DNA of 64,000 nucleotides from Selaginella tamariscina (taxonomy: Eukaryota > Streptophyta > Lycopodiopsida > Selaginellales > Selaginellaceae), in the NCBI GenBank assembly GCA_003024785.1, contig PUQB01000579.1, forward strand, positions 32,126 to 96,125. The letters run 5' to 3'. Positions 21,661 through 35,700 of the stretch are shown here, in pieces (the stretch's first letter is position 1; each line of letters starts with the position of its first letter). The translations under genes were made by a program, and so were the position numbers. A model generated the notes under the pieces. It searched no databases and had not been told where the DNA came from. It worked only from the letters and a program-made list of their open reading frames with translations.

Positions 21661-21991
21661 AAAAATTAACATGTTGATAAGAAATGATTTCATTTGTAAT
21701 TATGTTTGATAATATTTTTTAATTATTATAAACTATTTTTAGAATAATATGAATATTCTAAGATATTTTAGGAATATTCCTTACTAAGTAAGGTTATTGA
21801 AAGATTAATTTATTAATTAATTAATATTTAAGGCTTAATTACATATTAATTAAATAATTAATTAATAATTAAAACTTAAGTATTAATTAATAATTTATTT
21901 TTATTCCCATTTTCACGTATCATGCCCACTTTAATTACAAGGTGCATATATCACAAGACCCACCTCACAAGACTTAATTTGTAAGCTGGGT

Positions 21992-22382
21992 TGTCGTGGT
22001 TTAGGGTACCCCTTCTTGTCCTAAAGGCCCGGATGAGGGTGATTCTTTAAGGGGTAAGTGACGATGCCTTAGCTCTATCACAGGGGCATGTGTAAGACAC
22101 ATCTCCTTTGTGGGGTTAGGGCATGAGCTTGTCTAGGTCTACTGAGATAAGATTCTAAAGTCTACTCGGGATATCCTCTAGGGTTTGGGATGGTCATTCT
22201 AGGGAACTTAGGATAGAACTCTAAGTCTTCTATTTAACTAGGTATCTGAGTCAGACTCTTGGGGTTATCTTGGAAGTCTTAGCGTTGCTCACACAAAGAA
22301 TTGACGCCGGAAGGCCACCTGGCAGCCACGTGTTATCATGTGTTAGCCATTCGGGTTAAAACTCTAACAATTGGTATCAGAG
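21992..22382 (+). mobile_element. Orphan LTR with tRNA-Met primer site
   Basis: TGGTATCAGAG at 22372-22382 matches the plant initiator-Met primer-binding site. It is preceded by a possible LTR (21992-22369, TGTCGTGG... to ...CTCTAACA). No second LTR or plus-strand pol was found downstream; the following kilobase (22383-23390) has no recognisable gene. Possibly a 5' fragment of a large element, or the remains of a second insertion at the right edge of unit B. Confidence 0.5.
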
Positions 22383-23389
22383 GCCTATTCACTATAGTCA
22401 GTAGGACTGCCTAAAGTTGTAGAGTGTTTTAAGGTTTAGCTAGCTCTAAATTTTTGAAGTACCATATCACTTTCGACTAACGTCTGTGTGGAGAGTTGAT
22501 CCTGAGATCTATAACTCTTCAGAGTACACCTACTTCTTAAGTGGGTGTGGTTATGGACTTGAATGTCAAATGTAACTTAAAAGTCAACTTCCAAGTTGTA
22601 TATGGTTGTCCAAGCTACTTTACTATTTACTTCCACAAGACATGGCATATTAGTATGTTCTCTAAGGGTTTGAGTGGCCAAGTCATACCCTAGACCTAGG
22701 GCTAGTACTTAGTGAGGACATGAGTGTTTGCTAAGCAAATTCCCTAAGGCTAGGTTTGGATAACCCTAAGTACATGACTTTCCGAGTGTCTCATGATAGA
22801 GCTTCTACTAATAAGCTTAGGTTGTTCAACCCTTAGATCCTAAGGAGAACACCCCTAGCTAAGTGTGCCAAAGCATAATTAGTTACGAGACCTAACCTCT
22901 CTTGAGCGAATGCCTAAGGTTTAACACCCTAGTGCAAGCACAAACATGCCTATTTACTAGAGTATCCAACCTCTTGGCGACAAACCCATGACACGACCCC
23001 AAAAGGCATGCCTCGGGTGTTGTATCATGTGACATCTAGCCCAATGGCACATCTCCATGTGACACTGCCTTCCATCATGTAGGCTATCATTCCATAACCC
23101 TTAGATTCAAGAGTTGCACCAAGTGCCACAAACGTGACTCTTAAATGCCAACTCTAAAACCCCTTAGTGAACCCTTAGGAACTAGACCTGTCAAACAAAA
23201 TCCCATGCCCACAATTGGACAAGGACACGGATGTGTCTTGCTTGGCCATGAGTGCTACACCTAGCTTGATGTGGAGGAGGAGGCTGGAGACAAGCCTCAA
23301 CCTTTGCCTCTTGTAGCGTGCATTCTGACAAGACCTTTTAGGCATGGATTCACCAATGTTAACGATGAGCTACCCTAAAGGTGGGATGT
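22383..23389. other. Non-coding sequence after orphan primer site
   Basis: No frame or motif recognised. Its position after an LTR/primer site suggests the untranslated leader of an LTR element. Confidence 0.35.
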
Positions 23390-26300
23390 ACCCCTGTCAT
23401 CTGGAAGTTAGGGCGGCACAACAAAGGGTTGTCTTGGCACCACACACAACTACACACATACCGAATCACATCTCTTTGTAACTCCAGCCAATAGAAAGAT
23501 CTATGCAACTTTTCCATCACACGACGATGTCCCATGTGCCCTCCAAGAACAAGAGAGTCATGGTAAGCATGGAGGAAGCGTGGAATGAAATCGAAGGCAC
23601 TACCAACCGCAAATGATCATCTGGATCAGTCCCCACAAAATAAAGAAGGTCATCCTGAAGGTGATATTGCAAATGTAAATGCCTGAAAGGTAAGTCATCA
23701 ATAAGTGATGCAGGATTCTCAAACTCATCACGAAGCTTTTAAATCCACAGCTCAACCTTTTGAACTTCTCGAACCTCATCCAAAGACAGCAAATCTAACT
23801 CTGCATTTTACGAATATTGAATGTCAAACACATCAACTACTGATGGTATAGAATCTTTGTCCAAAAGTCCACTAATGCTGGAACAACTGGCTTCTCAAGG
23901 GCAAAAGAAAAGAGAGATGATGGAAGAGGAGCTCGAGAAAGAGCATCAGCATCATTCATGGAACTCCCTGTGCGATGAACAACCTCGAAGTCATAAATTT
24001 GAAGCTTTAAGGCTCATCGAGCAGTACGACCAATCAATTCTTCTGCTTCAACAACGAAGTGACTGCTACATGATTGCCTTCCAACAATGTTTGAGAACCA
24101 TGCAAGTAGGCATGGAGCTTCTCAAAACCCCAAACTGCTAATAGACACTCCTGTTTTGTCATGGAGTAGTTCACCTTTACTGGTTGCAACGTACGCCTGA
24201 TGTACACAGTTGGCTAGGGACATTCGTACTCTCCTGCAGCAATACACCCCCGAAACCGATGTCAGAAGCATCTACTCTCAAGATGAAAGGACGAGTGTAA
24301 TCCGGGTACGCCAAAACTAGAGGAGTCGTCAACAGCTTCTTTGAGATCTGCAAATGCCTACTTATAATCCTTAGACCAAACAAAAGAAGTTATTGACGAC
24401 TTCAGCAACGCCCACAATGGTGCAATATGATCTGGAAGATGATCCACAAAAACGATCCAAATATTGTACCTTGCTAAGAAGGCATTGCACATCATTCACA
24501 CACTTCGGCGTAGGGAAGCAACAAGTTTGTCAGGATCGACTTGCAAACCTTTACGTGAAATGCGATAACTCAAATAAGTGGTGTCCTTGGATTCAAACAC
24601 ACTTAGATGGCTTCAGCTTCAAATCAACTTCCCGCAGCCGATCCAAAATCTTGCGTACATCATCGACATGCTCCTCCCACGTTCCATCTGAGTGGATTAA
24701 AAACATCATCGATGAAGTCAACAGTCACCTCTGGCATATCACAAAGAACCTCGTCCATTATACGCTGGAAAGTCGCTGGAGCATTGCTTAAAACCGAAAG
24801 GCATCACCAAGAACTTGTACATGCCAACAATGTCCAAAAAGCAGTCTTGGGAATGTCCATGTCAGCCATCGAAATTTACCATATCCAGAGGCGAGATCTA
24901 ACTTAGTGAATTAACAACTCCGCCCCAGTCGATCCAAAAGGTCTACAGTATGAGGAAGTGGGTACAAATATAAATGGTTACATCATTTAATGGGCGATAG
25001 TCGATGCGGAATCGAACGCTGCCATTCGGCTTCGTCACAAGATGAGGTTACCCAAGGACTTCGAGATTTTTGGATAACACCTTCTCCAACATCTCCTTAA
25101 CATTCACTCATAAGATCTTGAGCTCCTTTGGTGACTGATGCCAAACAGGTACCTTCATCGGCCTAGCATCAGGGTGGCATGTCTCAATCTTGGCCCCAAA
25201 TGACAAGTTGAAATTGAAAAAGATCAGCATACTCTTTCTTGAGTTGATTAACGACTGCAGCACAATGATCATTTAATGGATCTAGAGAGGGAAAAGAAGA
25301 ATGTGAAGGGAAGATGGTTGGAAGTAAGGGTGAAACAAAAGTGATGGAAACAAAGGGTGGAAGCAGATGGACGAAATGGAATAGATTGCGAGTCAACCAA
25401 TCCATACTAAGAATAAAGTGAAAAGCTTGACTCAGCACCACTCATAAAGATTTAAGCTTAAGCTCACAATCATCCACATAAACAACAATGTCAACTTTAT
25501 CTCATGAACAAGCATGAGTGTGTCCGTTGCCGTACAGAATGAAGATTGGTTCTACCGCACGATGCAAATGAAGGTTACAATATGTGGCAACAAACTGAGA
25601 AATAAAGGACAAACTTGAATCTATATCCACCAACACTGAAAGGAAAATAGAACGTGACGTGTTATTAAATTGAGCTTGAAAAGTAAAAACCGGATGAATT
25701 GGTGCCGAGTGAACCCCTTGATGATACTCCCAAAAGAAAGATGGAGGGATCACTAACTTATTCACACGAGGACCCCCTCTACTCATGCGATTCGTCATTT
25801 CTCGAAAATCCACTACATCAAGACCTTCTACTGCAATGACGCTAATTGGACGTTGTTGATACCAAGGCCTTCACTTCAGAAATGAGGGATGCCAATTGGG
25901 AAACTGTTGATAGTGCCAATATGTGTGTTCAACTTCATCACACGCCCAATAACAATTGCACGTCCACGTCCTCATCCACGAGCCCAACCTTGTGTTGATA
26001 CACGAGCAGCAACAACATCAACCTCCATCAGAGTAGGACCATCCCCCACATGAAATGAAATGAGAGAATGTGAAGTTGCAAGTGGGAGAGGTGATGACTC
26101 ATATCGTTGTACTAGGCCTCAAAGCATCGTCAAGAGTTATTGCATTTAGTTACATGCACAAGCCTCACAAGGTCTTAACAAAGTGCTGGCCACAATATAC
26201 CTAACTTGATGCGTTCCGACATGTTAGGGCTCTGCACGCAGTAAAAGGTTATGAAAGCGAACATCAAATTGCATCACTAACTCAGATGGCTCTTGACGAA

Positions 26301-26700
26301 TACGATGCAACTGCTGAAAAGCATCATTACAACCATCTGCATGCCCAAATGCACGTTTGAAGATCTTTAAAAGAATATTTCAATCCCCGAGTTGCAACAT
26401 CCAGACCATTGTACCATTGCAATGCCATCCCATGTAGGCAAGTAGAAACTCACACAAAATATTAAGCACTATCCCATGAATGATATGTGGTGACCATGGT
26501 GAAGTGGTCAAACTAATGGTACACATTCATTCCAAGATCTCCATGAAAGAAATCTGACCAAACGCAAGGATTTACAATAGAAATAGGAGGAGTACCATGG
26601 GCTGTGAATCCGCCATTAATTGAGAGTGATTATTTAATTGTATCCACATGGCATCCAACGACAGCATGAGTAGTTGCTTCACATACGAAGGATTTGCCTG
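23390..26700 (-). mobile_element. Degenerate Ty3/Gypsy element, minus strand
   Basis: Reading the minus strand from right to left: a gag-like part (about 26700-25820, no intact frame); a protease-like region (25502-25813, with FLSVLVDIDSSLSFI); a linker with EYADLF (about 25200); decayed RT sequence (24400-25100); an RNase H start (24177-24383, with LAYPDYTRPFILRVDASD and GFGGVLLQ); and an integrase zinc-finger region near 23430-23550 (GHRRVMEKLHRSFYWLELQ). Stops and shifts are frequent. LTRs were not located, so the edges are approximate. The order PR-RT-RH-IN defines the Gypsy type. Confidence 0.75.
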
Positions 26701-27441
26701 TTATGTATTCATGAATGAAAAGAAAAGAAAAATAAAATTTACAAGGAAAGAATAAATTTAAACAATTAAGAAGCTAGATCTTAAGAAGATAAATAAGATT
26801 TATAAAAAAATATATAAATTCAAGTGCTCCTTAAGGATAATTAAACTACCCCTTGGTCGGAATATAGAAACATTAGTCCAAGAACCTTAATTTATATATA
26901 TGAGCGAGTGGTTCATATTTGAAACCAATTCGACGGTTATTAAACCCATTACTCAAATGTACGTGCAATGTAGCATTACACATACATATTATAATTAAAA
27001 TTTTACTAAATTAAATTTATTTATGGTTTAACTTGCTATATTATATTTTACTATATTTTAAAGTTTGGTAAAGGTATTTATGAAAAATATAAAAATTTGT
27101 CTGAAGATAAAAGTGTAATTTTTAAAACTTTGAGGGTGTATATGTAAATATGAGAAATTTCAGATATATATATATTTTTCTTTCTTTTTTATTTTTTGAA
27201 GTGATATAAAATTGTATACTGTGTATGTGGGGCATATAAACGAGTCGTTGCAACTCGATTAATACTCATCAAGCCTTGGAAGGTTTGTATAAGTTTCGGG
27301 TATTGCATATGCGTGTACACTCTGTATAGACGTATTTTCGATATATATATATTACATTGGGATACAGATATTATATATTATACTACAAATATATTATATA
27401 TAGTTAGGAGGGGTAATAAGTAGTTTAATAGTAGATGTCTT

Positions 27442-29200
27442 ATGGGTGCTAAAGAAGCATATGAATTATGTGGTGAGCAGCCACCAAAGGAGTATATTCA
27501 CAAATTAGAAGACAGATTTGAAGAATTAGATGTTAATCAAAGTGATTTTGAAATCCCTTTAATCGATTTTGGAGGCAAACATGAAGACGTTGTGAAAAAT
27601 GTTGGAGAAGCATTTAGAAAATGGGGCTTCTTTCAGGTACTTTGTAGTTTAATTAAATTAAATTTTTTAATAATAATATTATATGCATAAAATCATTGTA
27701 TAATTATTTTTATTAATGTTTAAACATATAGCCCTATACCCATTGAAAGTTTTCAATTTACATATATACTCTTGGAATTTCAATTGTGATTTAATTTTTA
27801 AAATTATAATATTATAATATATATATATATAGCACATTTGGAATGAAATACTATAGACTGAATTATAATTATACCTAAACTTGTATCTAAAATGATAATG
27901 TTTTAATTAAACATTTTAAATTTAATTGTTACTTGTTTTCTATGTCATAAAATGATAATATATGTTTAAGCCCTATACACATGAAAGTTTTCAATTTACA
28001 TATATACCATTAAAACCTTGGTTTTATTTAACTTATAGAATTATAATAATTATAAATCTATATTGCACATTTGGAATGAAATAGAATGAAGCTTATTAAG
28101 TGGACATTAGTAAATTAACTTAAATATATAAATAAATAAATATGTATAAGATTAGATTATTAAATGATAATGTTTTAATTAAATATTTTAAATACAAGGT
28201 TGTTAACCATGGAGTTCCTGTATGGAGCACCCAGAGCCTTCTTAAACTCGCAGAGGAGTTTTTTAATCTCTCTGAAGAAGAGAAGAACGAATGCAACGTG
28301 CTGAGTGAGGAATTTAAAAGCTTTTACGAAGACGAAGCAGCTGGGCTCTTGGTGTACGGAATTGGCTTCGGTAGTACGGAAGGGAAAGCTTATGATTGGA
28401 AGGACCGGCTTATGATTAATATTCCCATGGTTAAGCACCTCAATGCATGGCCCAGTAATCCACCTTCCTTCAGGTACCAGTTAATAAAACTAAATAAAAA
28501 TAAAAATAATATTTTTAAATAATAATAAAGGGTTTTATTATTTAGAAAAAAATTCTATTTATTTTTTGCAGAGATTTTGGAAGATTACCACAAGCAGATA
28601 TTAAATTTCACACAGCACCTATTAGAGATAATCTCCGAAGGCCTCGGTTTAGAACCGGAGACCTTAGAGAAAAGATTCGGATATTCTCCAAGGCAGATGC
28701 TGCTTATGAACTACTTCCCTCCATGTAATAAGCCTGAGCTTGTCAAAGGTATACCTGCACATTCAGATGCCAATGGGATTACTGTCTTATTACAAGATAA
28801 TGTGGGAGGTTTAGAGGTGCTTAACAATGGTAAGTGGGTTTATGTAAAACCCCTGGAGAATGTTTTTATTATCAACGTGGGTGACCAAATAGAGGTAAAT
28901 TATTTATTAAATGATATTTTTATAATTAGTTAATATTAATGATAATTAATATTGGCAGATATTGACAAATGGTATGTATAAGAGCCCGCAGCATAGAGTA
29001 CGGGTGAACAATGTAAAACCTCGTATTTCAGTGCCTTTCTTCTACGGCCTGGTTTAGAGACTAAACTCGAGCCTCTACCGGAGTTAATTAGCGATGAAAA
29101 GCCGGGTTTATATAAGGAGTGTATCACTAAGGACTTCATGAAACGTTTCTACTCGCGACCATTGGATGGTAAGGCCGCATTGGACTATGTCAAGATATAA
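27442..29200 (+). CDS. 2-oxoglutarate/Fe(II) dioxygenase, SRG1-like (frame broken twice)
   Basis: Four exons: 27442-27636, 28199-28473, 28572-28894 and 28959-29200, with GT/AG borders. The N-terminal DIOX_N part has IPLIDFGG and KWGFFQ|VVNHGVP across intron 1. The catalytic jelly-roll has NYFPPCNKPELVKGIPAHSD (the H-x-D iron ligands), NVGDQIE|ILTNGMYKSPQHRV (second His) and RIS (2OG-binding Arg-x-Ser). The C-terminus FMKRFYS...DYVKI ends at 29200. Length is about 345 residues, normal for plant DOXC enzymes of the SRG1/norcoclaurine-synthase-like group. The reading frame slips at the exon 2/3 junction (28572) and once near 29052, where one C seems missing from a C run. All catalytic residues survive, so this may be a working gene with assembly indels or a recent pseudogene. 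The substrate cannot be told. Confidence 0.85.
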
Positions 29201-30424
29201 AGCTTGATTAATAAATAATTATAGATGTTTAAGAAATAATAGTCTTATATAAATTTAAACTATATTAGCACATTCATGAAGTGATAATAATAATGATAAA
29301 TAATTCATATAGATAGTGAAACCTATCTAAATTAATATCGTATTAGTTAACTATTTTTATTATTCACACATTTATCTATATTTTATATATCTAGAAATAT
29401 ACGTATTTATATATTGTATCTTAAGATCAAAGTTATTATTAATTATGGATATATTACATATGTCACCATATTAAAACTTCAAATAGTGGAACACAATTGT
29501 CAAGATATGGACTTAAAACATGGAAAGATATAAAATAAGAGATTAAAGTGAGGACTCATGTTTTGAACTGTAATAGAAGCTTGTTAACCACATATTCATT
29601 AATTTGACACTTTTCACGGTGTCATATTTATTAATAAAATATTAAATAAAGCTTTATAAATATTAATAATGGTTTTAGAAGAAACGAGCATATTTCATTA
29701 GTTGTATATATATTCATATATAAGAAAAAACAAATTAAAAAGACATATTTTATTTAAACAATACTAAATAAATAATAAAAATATTCATATTGGTTTCTAT
29801 ATCAAGGAAGCTTGATCGATTAAAAGTTTTGTTTATAATTAAAATTTTATAAGGGAATATTTTAAAGTTTAAGAATATTTGTAAATTGTTATAGTGTCCT
29901 CTCTTTAGGTTTAGACTTGATTATATATAATTGTTGATAAATTCAATAATCATATCTGAACCATATTCAATATAATAAGGAAGTTTTCATGTTCACTTAG
30001 TTCAAGGATATTCTAGTCGATTAACTAAATAATATAATTTATCTTATTTTCAAGTTAAAAATAATGACAACTAAACAAAACCCATCAATCACATGTTGTT
30101 AAGACTATTCAGGATGATAGGTTATCTTATCTTAAATAAAACATAAATAATACACTTGATTATTTAAAACAAGTCTTAATTTGAAAACATATTATGAACC
30201 ACGCAAATATGCTACTATGGTGATGATTTCAATGCTAGAAAATGCCAGTATGATGTTAATGTTAATCCTAAAATATCTTAAAACTCAAAATATTTCATAT
30301 ACAATAAGTTGTCCAATAAGCACCATAATTAAAAATTAAAAATTAAAAAACATTTTTAAAAAAATTAATAAAAATTTATAATTAATTTGTATTTTATTAT
30401 ATTTAGATCCAAATACAACCTATT

Positions 30425-30463
<39 letters not shown>

Positions 30464-32331
30464 ATATATATATATATCACAATATATAATTATTTAAAAA
30501 AATTTCCATTTTTCATTATGACAATTTTTTGACATTTAACATTTAATAAACTTCAATTATTTCATTTGTTATATATTGTGAATTAAAAATATATTTTTAG
30601 TTAATATTGTTATTTTAAAAGTCAAAATATTACGATTGAAGTTTTTAAAGGTTTCAGGGGTATAAATATAATTTTCTCAAAAATATATCGTAGTATTTGA
30701 GGATTGGTGATCCAAATTATACATGAAAATTTGTAATTTATTTGGATTTTTAAAAAGTTTCATGTTAAAAACATTCTGTTAAGATTTCTATATAAGAGGT
30801 TAATATTAAGTTTTTAACATTTGAGTTCAACATAAATTATAGGTAGTTCTTAAATTTCAAAAATACATTTGATATTTGGTTTTATATTTGTTCTTGACTA
30901 ACAATTTAAATTGAAATGCTAAAAAATTAAACTAAATTCTTGTTGTGTTAGAGCAAAGACCATGATAACTTATATAATTATATGTTGTTTGAATTGAATT
31001 GTTTGTGTAACATTAGTGAGTGACATAATAAAAAAAAGTTCAAATTAATGAGACACAATTATAAAATAAGTTCTCAAGCTTAAGTATTGCCACGGGCACT
31101 CACAACTTATTAAAAAAGTTTGACAATACAAAGTGGGTTTTTAAACTAAGTATACTTGATTATACAAATGAATCTTAATTGCTACATCAACAACCAGTCA
31201 AAAATAGGTTTGGTCAATTTATTATTCATCATTATTGTATGGTTGTGGTTTGTCCTCTTCTTGCACCTACTATTTAAATTATTTTGGTAACATTGATAAT
31301 GTTTACATTTAATTAATAAGATTCATTGGTTCATTTAAGATAACTATCATGCATATGTTTAGGTGTTCGAATTTTGTCTCTCGATGTGTGATGTACTATA
31401 TCAATTTCAATAAAGACTATGCAATGATCTCCTGGTTTCAATTTGTTTTCCATGGAACTAAAAAAATATTGTATAGTAAGATATTACATTTTTATTTATA
31501 AATTAGTTATTTTATGGTTTTTTTGTTTTGTTATTGTTGTAGGATTTGAGTCAATTCCTACATCCAAAATCAATATGTTCCTCAGGCTATACAATGCAAG
31601 TACATAAGATAAAGTGCCTTCAAGGGCCACAAAGCAAATAAGATTCATCCCATTTTCTATGATTTTTTACGAGATGGTCATTCTTTATCAATAAAAGTAT
31701 ACTGAATTATAAACTCTTACAATAATTTATATTTTATATTTGATTTAAGAATATATAATTTCTATACTAATATTGCAGAACTAAAGTCTCTAAGGATAAC
31801 AAGGAAATCAAAGTAATCGAGTATTCAAGTCGTGCATTATGAATTGCATTAAGGATGCAAAGAAAATGAGGTCTATTCTTGGAGCTGTTGTTGGAGTATG
31901 TATGGTTATATATATATATATAAACGATGTTGTGCGATGTGATGTTTATTTTTATTAAGTTATGATCAACTATCTGTAATTTCATTGTTATATACATATG
32001 ATGAATTACATGTTATGCACATGATCATGAGTAACTTACCATGTATATAAGGAAACATGTCAAACAAACTAGGCTTGAGTGTTTCAAATGTTCAAGTATG
32101 TACACAAATATGTGTGTTCATATAAGTAATGATTTATTAATGCACACATATTGATGTGTGCATATACATACACAAACACACATATAGTCTCCATTATAAG
32201 TTATCAAACTTTATAAATCTTGGAGATACCAAGAATATATCATGTTTAAAACATGAATCTAAATCGCTGTTTGCCATGCTAGTGTTTGCAAATTATACAT
32301 GTCAATCTAAAACTCCACAAATATCTATGAC
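29201..32331. other. AT-rich intergenic DNA with (AC)n tract
   Basis: No gene recognised. A clean (AC)n microsatellite lies at about 30427-30461, followed by (TA)n. Confidence 0.5.
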
Positions 32332-32774
32332 TCTCATGATTTCATCAGTTAGGTTAATTTTTTGTGTTAACATACTTAAACCCATGACCTAGAACCATCA
32401 TCGTCATTGTCACGTCATTTTTATTATTTATCATTATTATCATCACTATTGTTATCACTGCCAATGCCATTTTTAGTTCTAACTTCTAGTTTCACTTTTA
32501 GTTCCAACTAAAATTTTATTCTCAGTTCCAACTTGAATTACAACTCCCAATTCTACTACTAATGTGTCACTATATAAGGGAAATTCCATATTAGGTTTTT
32601 TTTTTAGAGCATTCAATAAAAGTTATTTTTGTTCTTCATGGTCGTTCAAGTTTTTGTTCATTTGGTTTTCTCTCGAATTTCATATTTTTATTTTAATTCT
32701 TTTTTTAATATAATTTTTCTTTCACTTTTAATTTTATTCTTCTATTTTTAATCACCCTTGACAGGATCGTGACA
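32332..32774 (+). repeat. 5' LTR of Gypsy element
   Basis: 443 bp. Contains a TATATAAGG box near 32574 and a poly-T/AGAGCATTCAATAAAA segment that would carry the transcript end signals. The first base pair reads TC instead of TG. Confidence 0.85.
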
Positions 32775-35700
32775 GTTTGAACGCTTTAAAGAATGTCATC
32801 TCCTTTGGAACAATGCCTAAGTCACATACAATCAACTCTTGATCATATGCAAGCTGTTTTTAAGTGTCAGAAAAGGTCAATAAAGCACTTAGGGTGAAGT
32901 TGAATGTCTTTACAACTCACTGTATTCCTCTAGGGTAAGCCCTTTAAGCCAAAGATTGACATGCTAACCAAGTTCAATGAGACTTGTTCAGAGTTTCGGG
33001 GGTTCTTGAACCAAGTAAAAATGCAGGTCCTTATACAATCAAGACAATATTCCACTCATGTTGCTAAGGTGTGATTGGTTGTCCCCTTCTTTTTGGAACT
33101 GCTCTTTCATGATTTGTTGCACTCTTTGACAATCATGACCCAATCCTTTAGAATTTTGTAAAGTTTAAGCAGCATTTTATGAACATGTTTAGTGACATGG
33201 ATCAAGAACGCACCACCATCAACAAACTCCAACAATTTTGCCAAGGATCAAGGTCAGCAACGGCATATGCAACTGAGTTCCAAATGATTATTGTTGATAC
33301 TCCTTGAGATGATGCGGCTCTCTCACATCAGCCATTGATATGACTATTTGTTGTACAATTGTCTCCAAGAGCGTCATCGAAGCTAGGCATGTGGAGTTTC
33401 TTTATGACGTTGTTCTTGTTATTGCCCATGAAGGAGGAAGAAATGCACATGAACCAATGGAGCTGGACAATTGTTGTCATCGACGACTTTTAGTTACTGA
33501 GCAACAACACCAAATCAATAACAATTTGTGCTGATATTATGGAGATTTAAACCACAATTTAGAGAATTGTCATCACCATCCAAATTATCCTCTTGGTTGT
33601 CAAGCCATGTTATGGATTGAGTTGTACAACTAGGAAATTATGAGAACTAGTCAGAGTAGGAACCGTCCAACTGGTAAATAAAGATGTTTTAGCTCTTGAA
33701 CACTTAGGTTCCATTTCATCATTTAGGATATAGATTTGTTTAGGTCAAGTCTTCATGGTTTACCATTTTCTACAAGGGATTCATGATAATGGAGCAAAGA
33801 TGAGTTTCATTGACTAGGAGTTTGTTGTTTCTCATAGTATTGTCTTAAAGCCAACTCGTTAACTTACTTGAGTTGAGGTAGTGGACAAATGATTAATCAA
33901 ATCTAGTCATGTTATAATGAGTTTAAACCATTGGAGATCAAGGTACTTGGATTCCATTGTGTTAACTTTTTCAATGTGATTTCATCTTTGAAGTGCTCAA
34001 TCATCCTCTTGGACTTTCATGGTTGCAATTGATGAACCTTGTTATCACATATGGTTTGTGCAACTCTAAGGTATCATCAACGCTCTCTTCTCCTCCTCTT
34101 CCAGTCCATGATCTAGTGATTAACAGTTCACACATAACATTAAAGTAGTTTCATGGTGTTAGTTGATATATCCCACTTCTGTGTTTGCTATCGCCCTTCA
34201 TCCGTTCAACAAGTATATGGAGAAGGTTTCAATGGTGCTTCCTAGCCTCACTGCATGTACAATATCCCATTGATCTCATGGATGGGAAATAATTTCTATA
34301 TGGACCAATCTCTAGCCTTTTGCCTATAGAATTGGAGATGCTACAAGCATATGTTGAAGAAAACCTTCTTATTAGTTTTATTTGCCAAGCTGGTGCCTCA
34401 ATTTTGTTTATCTCCAAGAAAGAGGAGAATCTTTGCATGTTTGTCGACTATCACGGATTGAACTAGGTCACAATGTGAAATCAATACCTTTTGTATTGAT
34501 CCCAATGATGTTGAAGCGACTTTCCAAAGCACTCTTCTTCATCAAAATTGATTTACATGGAGCATACAACTTTACAAAGGAGATGAGTAGAAGACCACTT
34601 TATGTCCTTGCTATTGACACTTTGAGTACATTGTTATGCCATATTGATATTCTCAAAAATGTAGAACACACATGATTAGTAGGTACCGCATGTGTTTAAA
34701 GACTTCGAGAGCATGGGTTGTTTACTCTTTCGACCAATTGGAAGTAGAGTTTGTGGGTTATTTTGTTTATGTGAATGATGTTCAAATGAATCCTGCAAAG
34801 GTACAAACTATCCTTGATTAGGAGCAACCCAAGTGTGTACATGACATGCGGTGTTTCTTGGGATTTGCAAACTTCTATTGATGTTTTATCAAGGATTTTA
34901 TGATGATTGCACTATTGCTCACCAAATTAATTGTCAAAAACGTACCATTCTAATAGTTTGCTGAAGTTGAGAAGCATTTCAACTTTTGAAATTTGCATTC
35001 ATCTTTGCTCTGATCTTAGCTCATCCATATCATGCATTATCATACTTCATGGAAGATGACGCCTTAGATTATGATTTTGGTGTTGTTCTATTGTAGGAGG
35101 GCTCTACAATGTGTTACATCCAGTTGCGTTCCACTTTTGAAATTCACACTAGTATATATCAACTACGACATCTTCAACAAGGAGTTGTTGTCAATCATGG
35201 ATTCCTTTAAGGAGTGACGTTGTTACCCAGAGGGTTCCTTGTATGTTGTGACCATATATAATGACCACAAGAATCTACAATATTGGCAAACATCGTGGGT
35301 TCTAAATTGTTGCTAAGGATGTTGGACTTTATCACTTTCACATTTCAGTTTCACAATTATGCATCAATTGGGTCATTTTCACGATAAGGCAAATGCACTC
35401 TCACGATGTAGTTATCTTGCACCCATTCCTAGTGACCCGATCCTCGACAATCAAATGGAAATCCTTCTCAATTCCAACTACTTCTAAGTTATGACATTGT
35501 CACAGTTTTGAGCTCCACTTGATGATAGCTTGACTAGTCAAATTAAGGCGGCCTAGTCACAAGAAGACTTTGCATGGGATGTGGTCAACCACCTAAGAAA
35601 GGTGCACACATAGGCTATGCAAAGTACCACTTGCACGATGATCTCTTATACCATCATTCACAGCTCTATGTACCAAAAAAAGAACCTCACCTTCGAGTTG

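Larger units (their letters stand above)
15018..21948 (+). repeat. Tandem duplication unit B (about 6.9 kb)
   Basis: This unit repeats the order of unit A: microsatellite lead, array 3, hairpin, ParB/MTase-like gene, FCP1-like gene, same AT-rich tail (TTAATTAATTAATA), ending 'cactttaattacaaggtgcatat'. It differs by two deletions of roughly 200 bp in the methylase-like gene and by an 821-bp TRIM insertion. Beyond 21948 the sequence is unrelated to unit A and leads into an LTR. Confidence 0.88.

Noticed and set aside
23821..24791. Plus-strand frames of 106-132 codons
   Set aside because: Opposite strand of a decayed minus-strand Gypsy pol with recognisable RNase H and protease motifs.
31767..31997. 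Possible small minus-strand gene
   Set aside because: AT-rich, Ile/Asn/Tyr-heavy translation with no motif or splice context; treated as chance.
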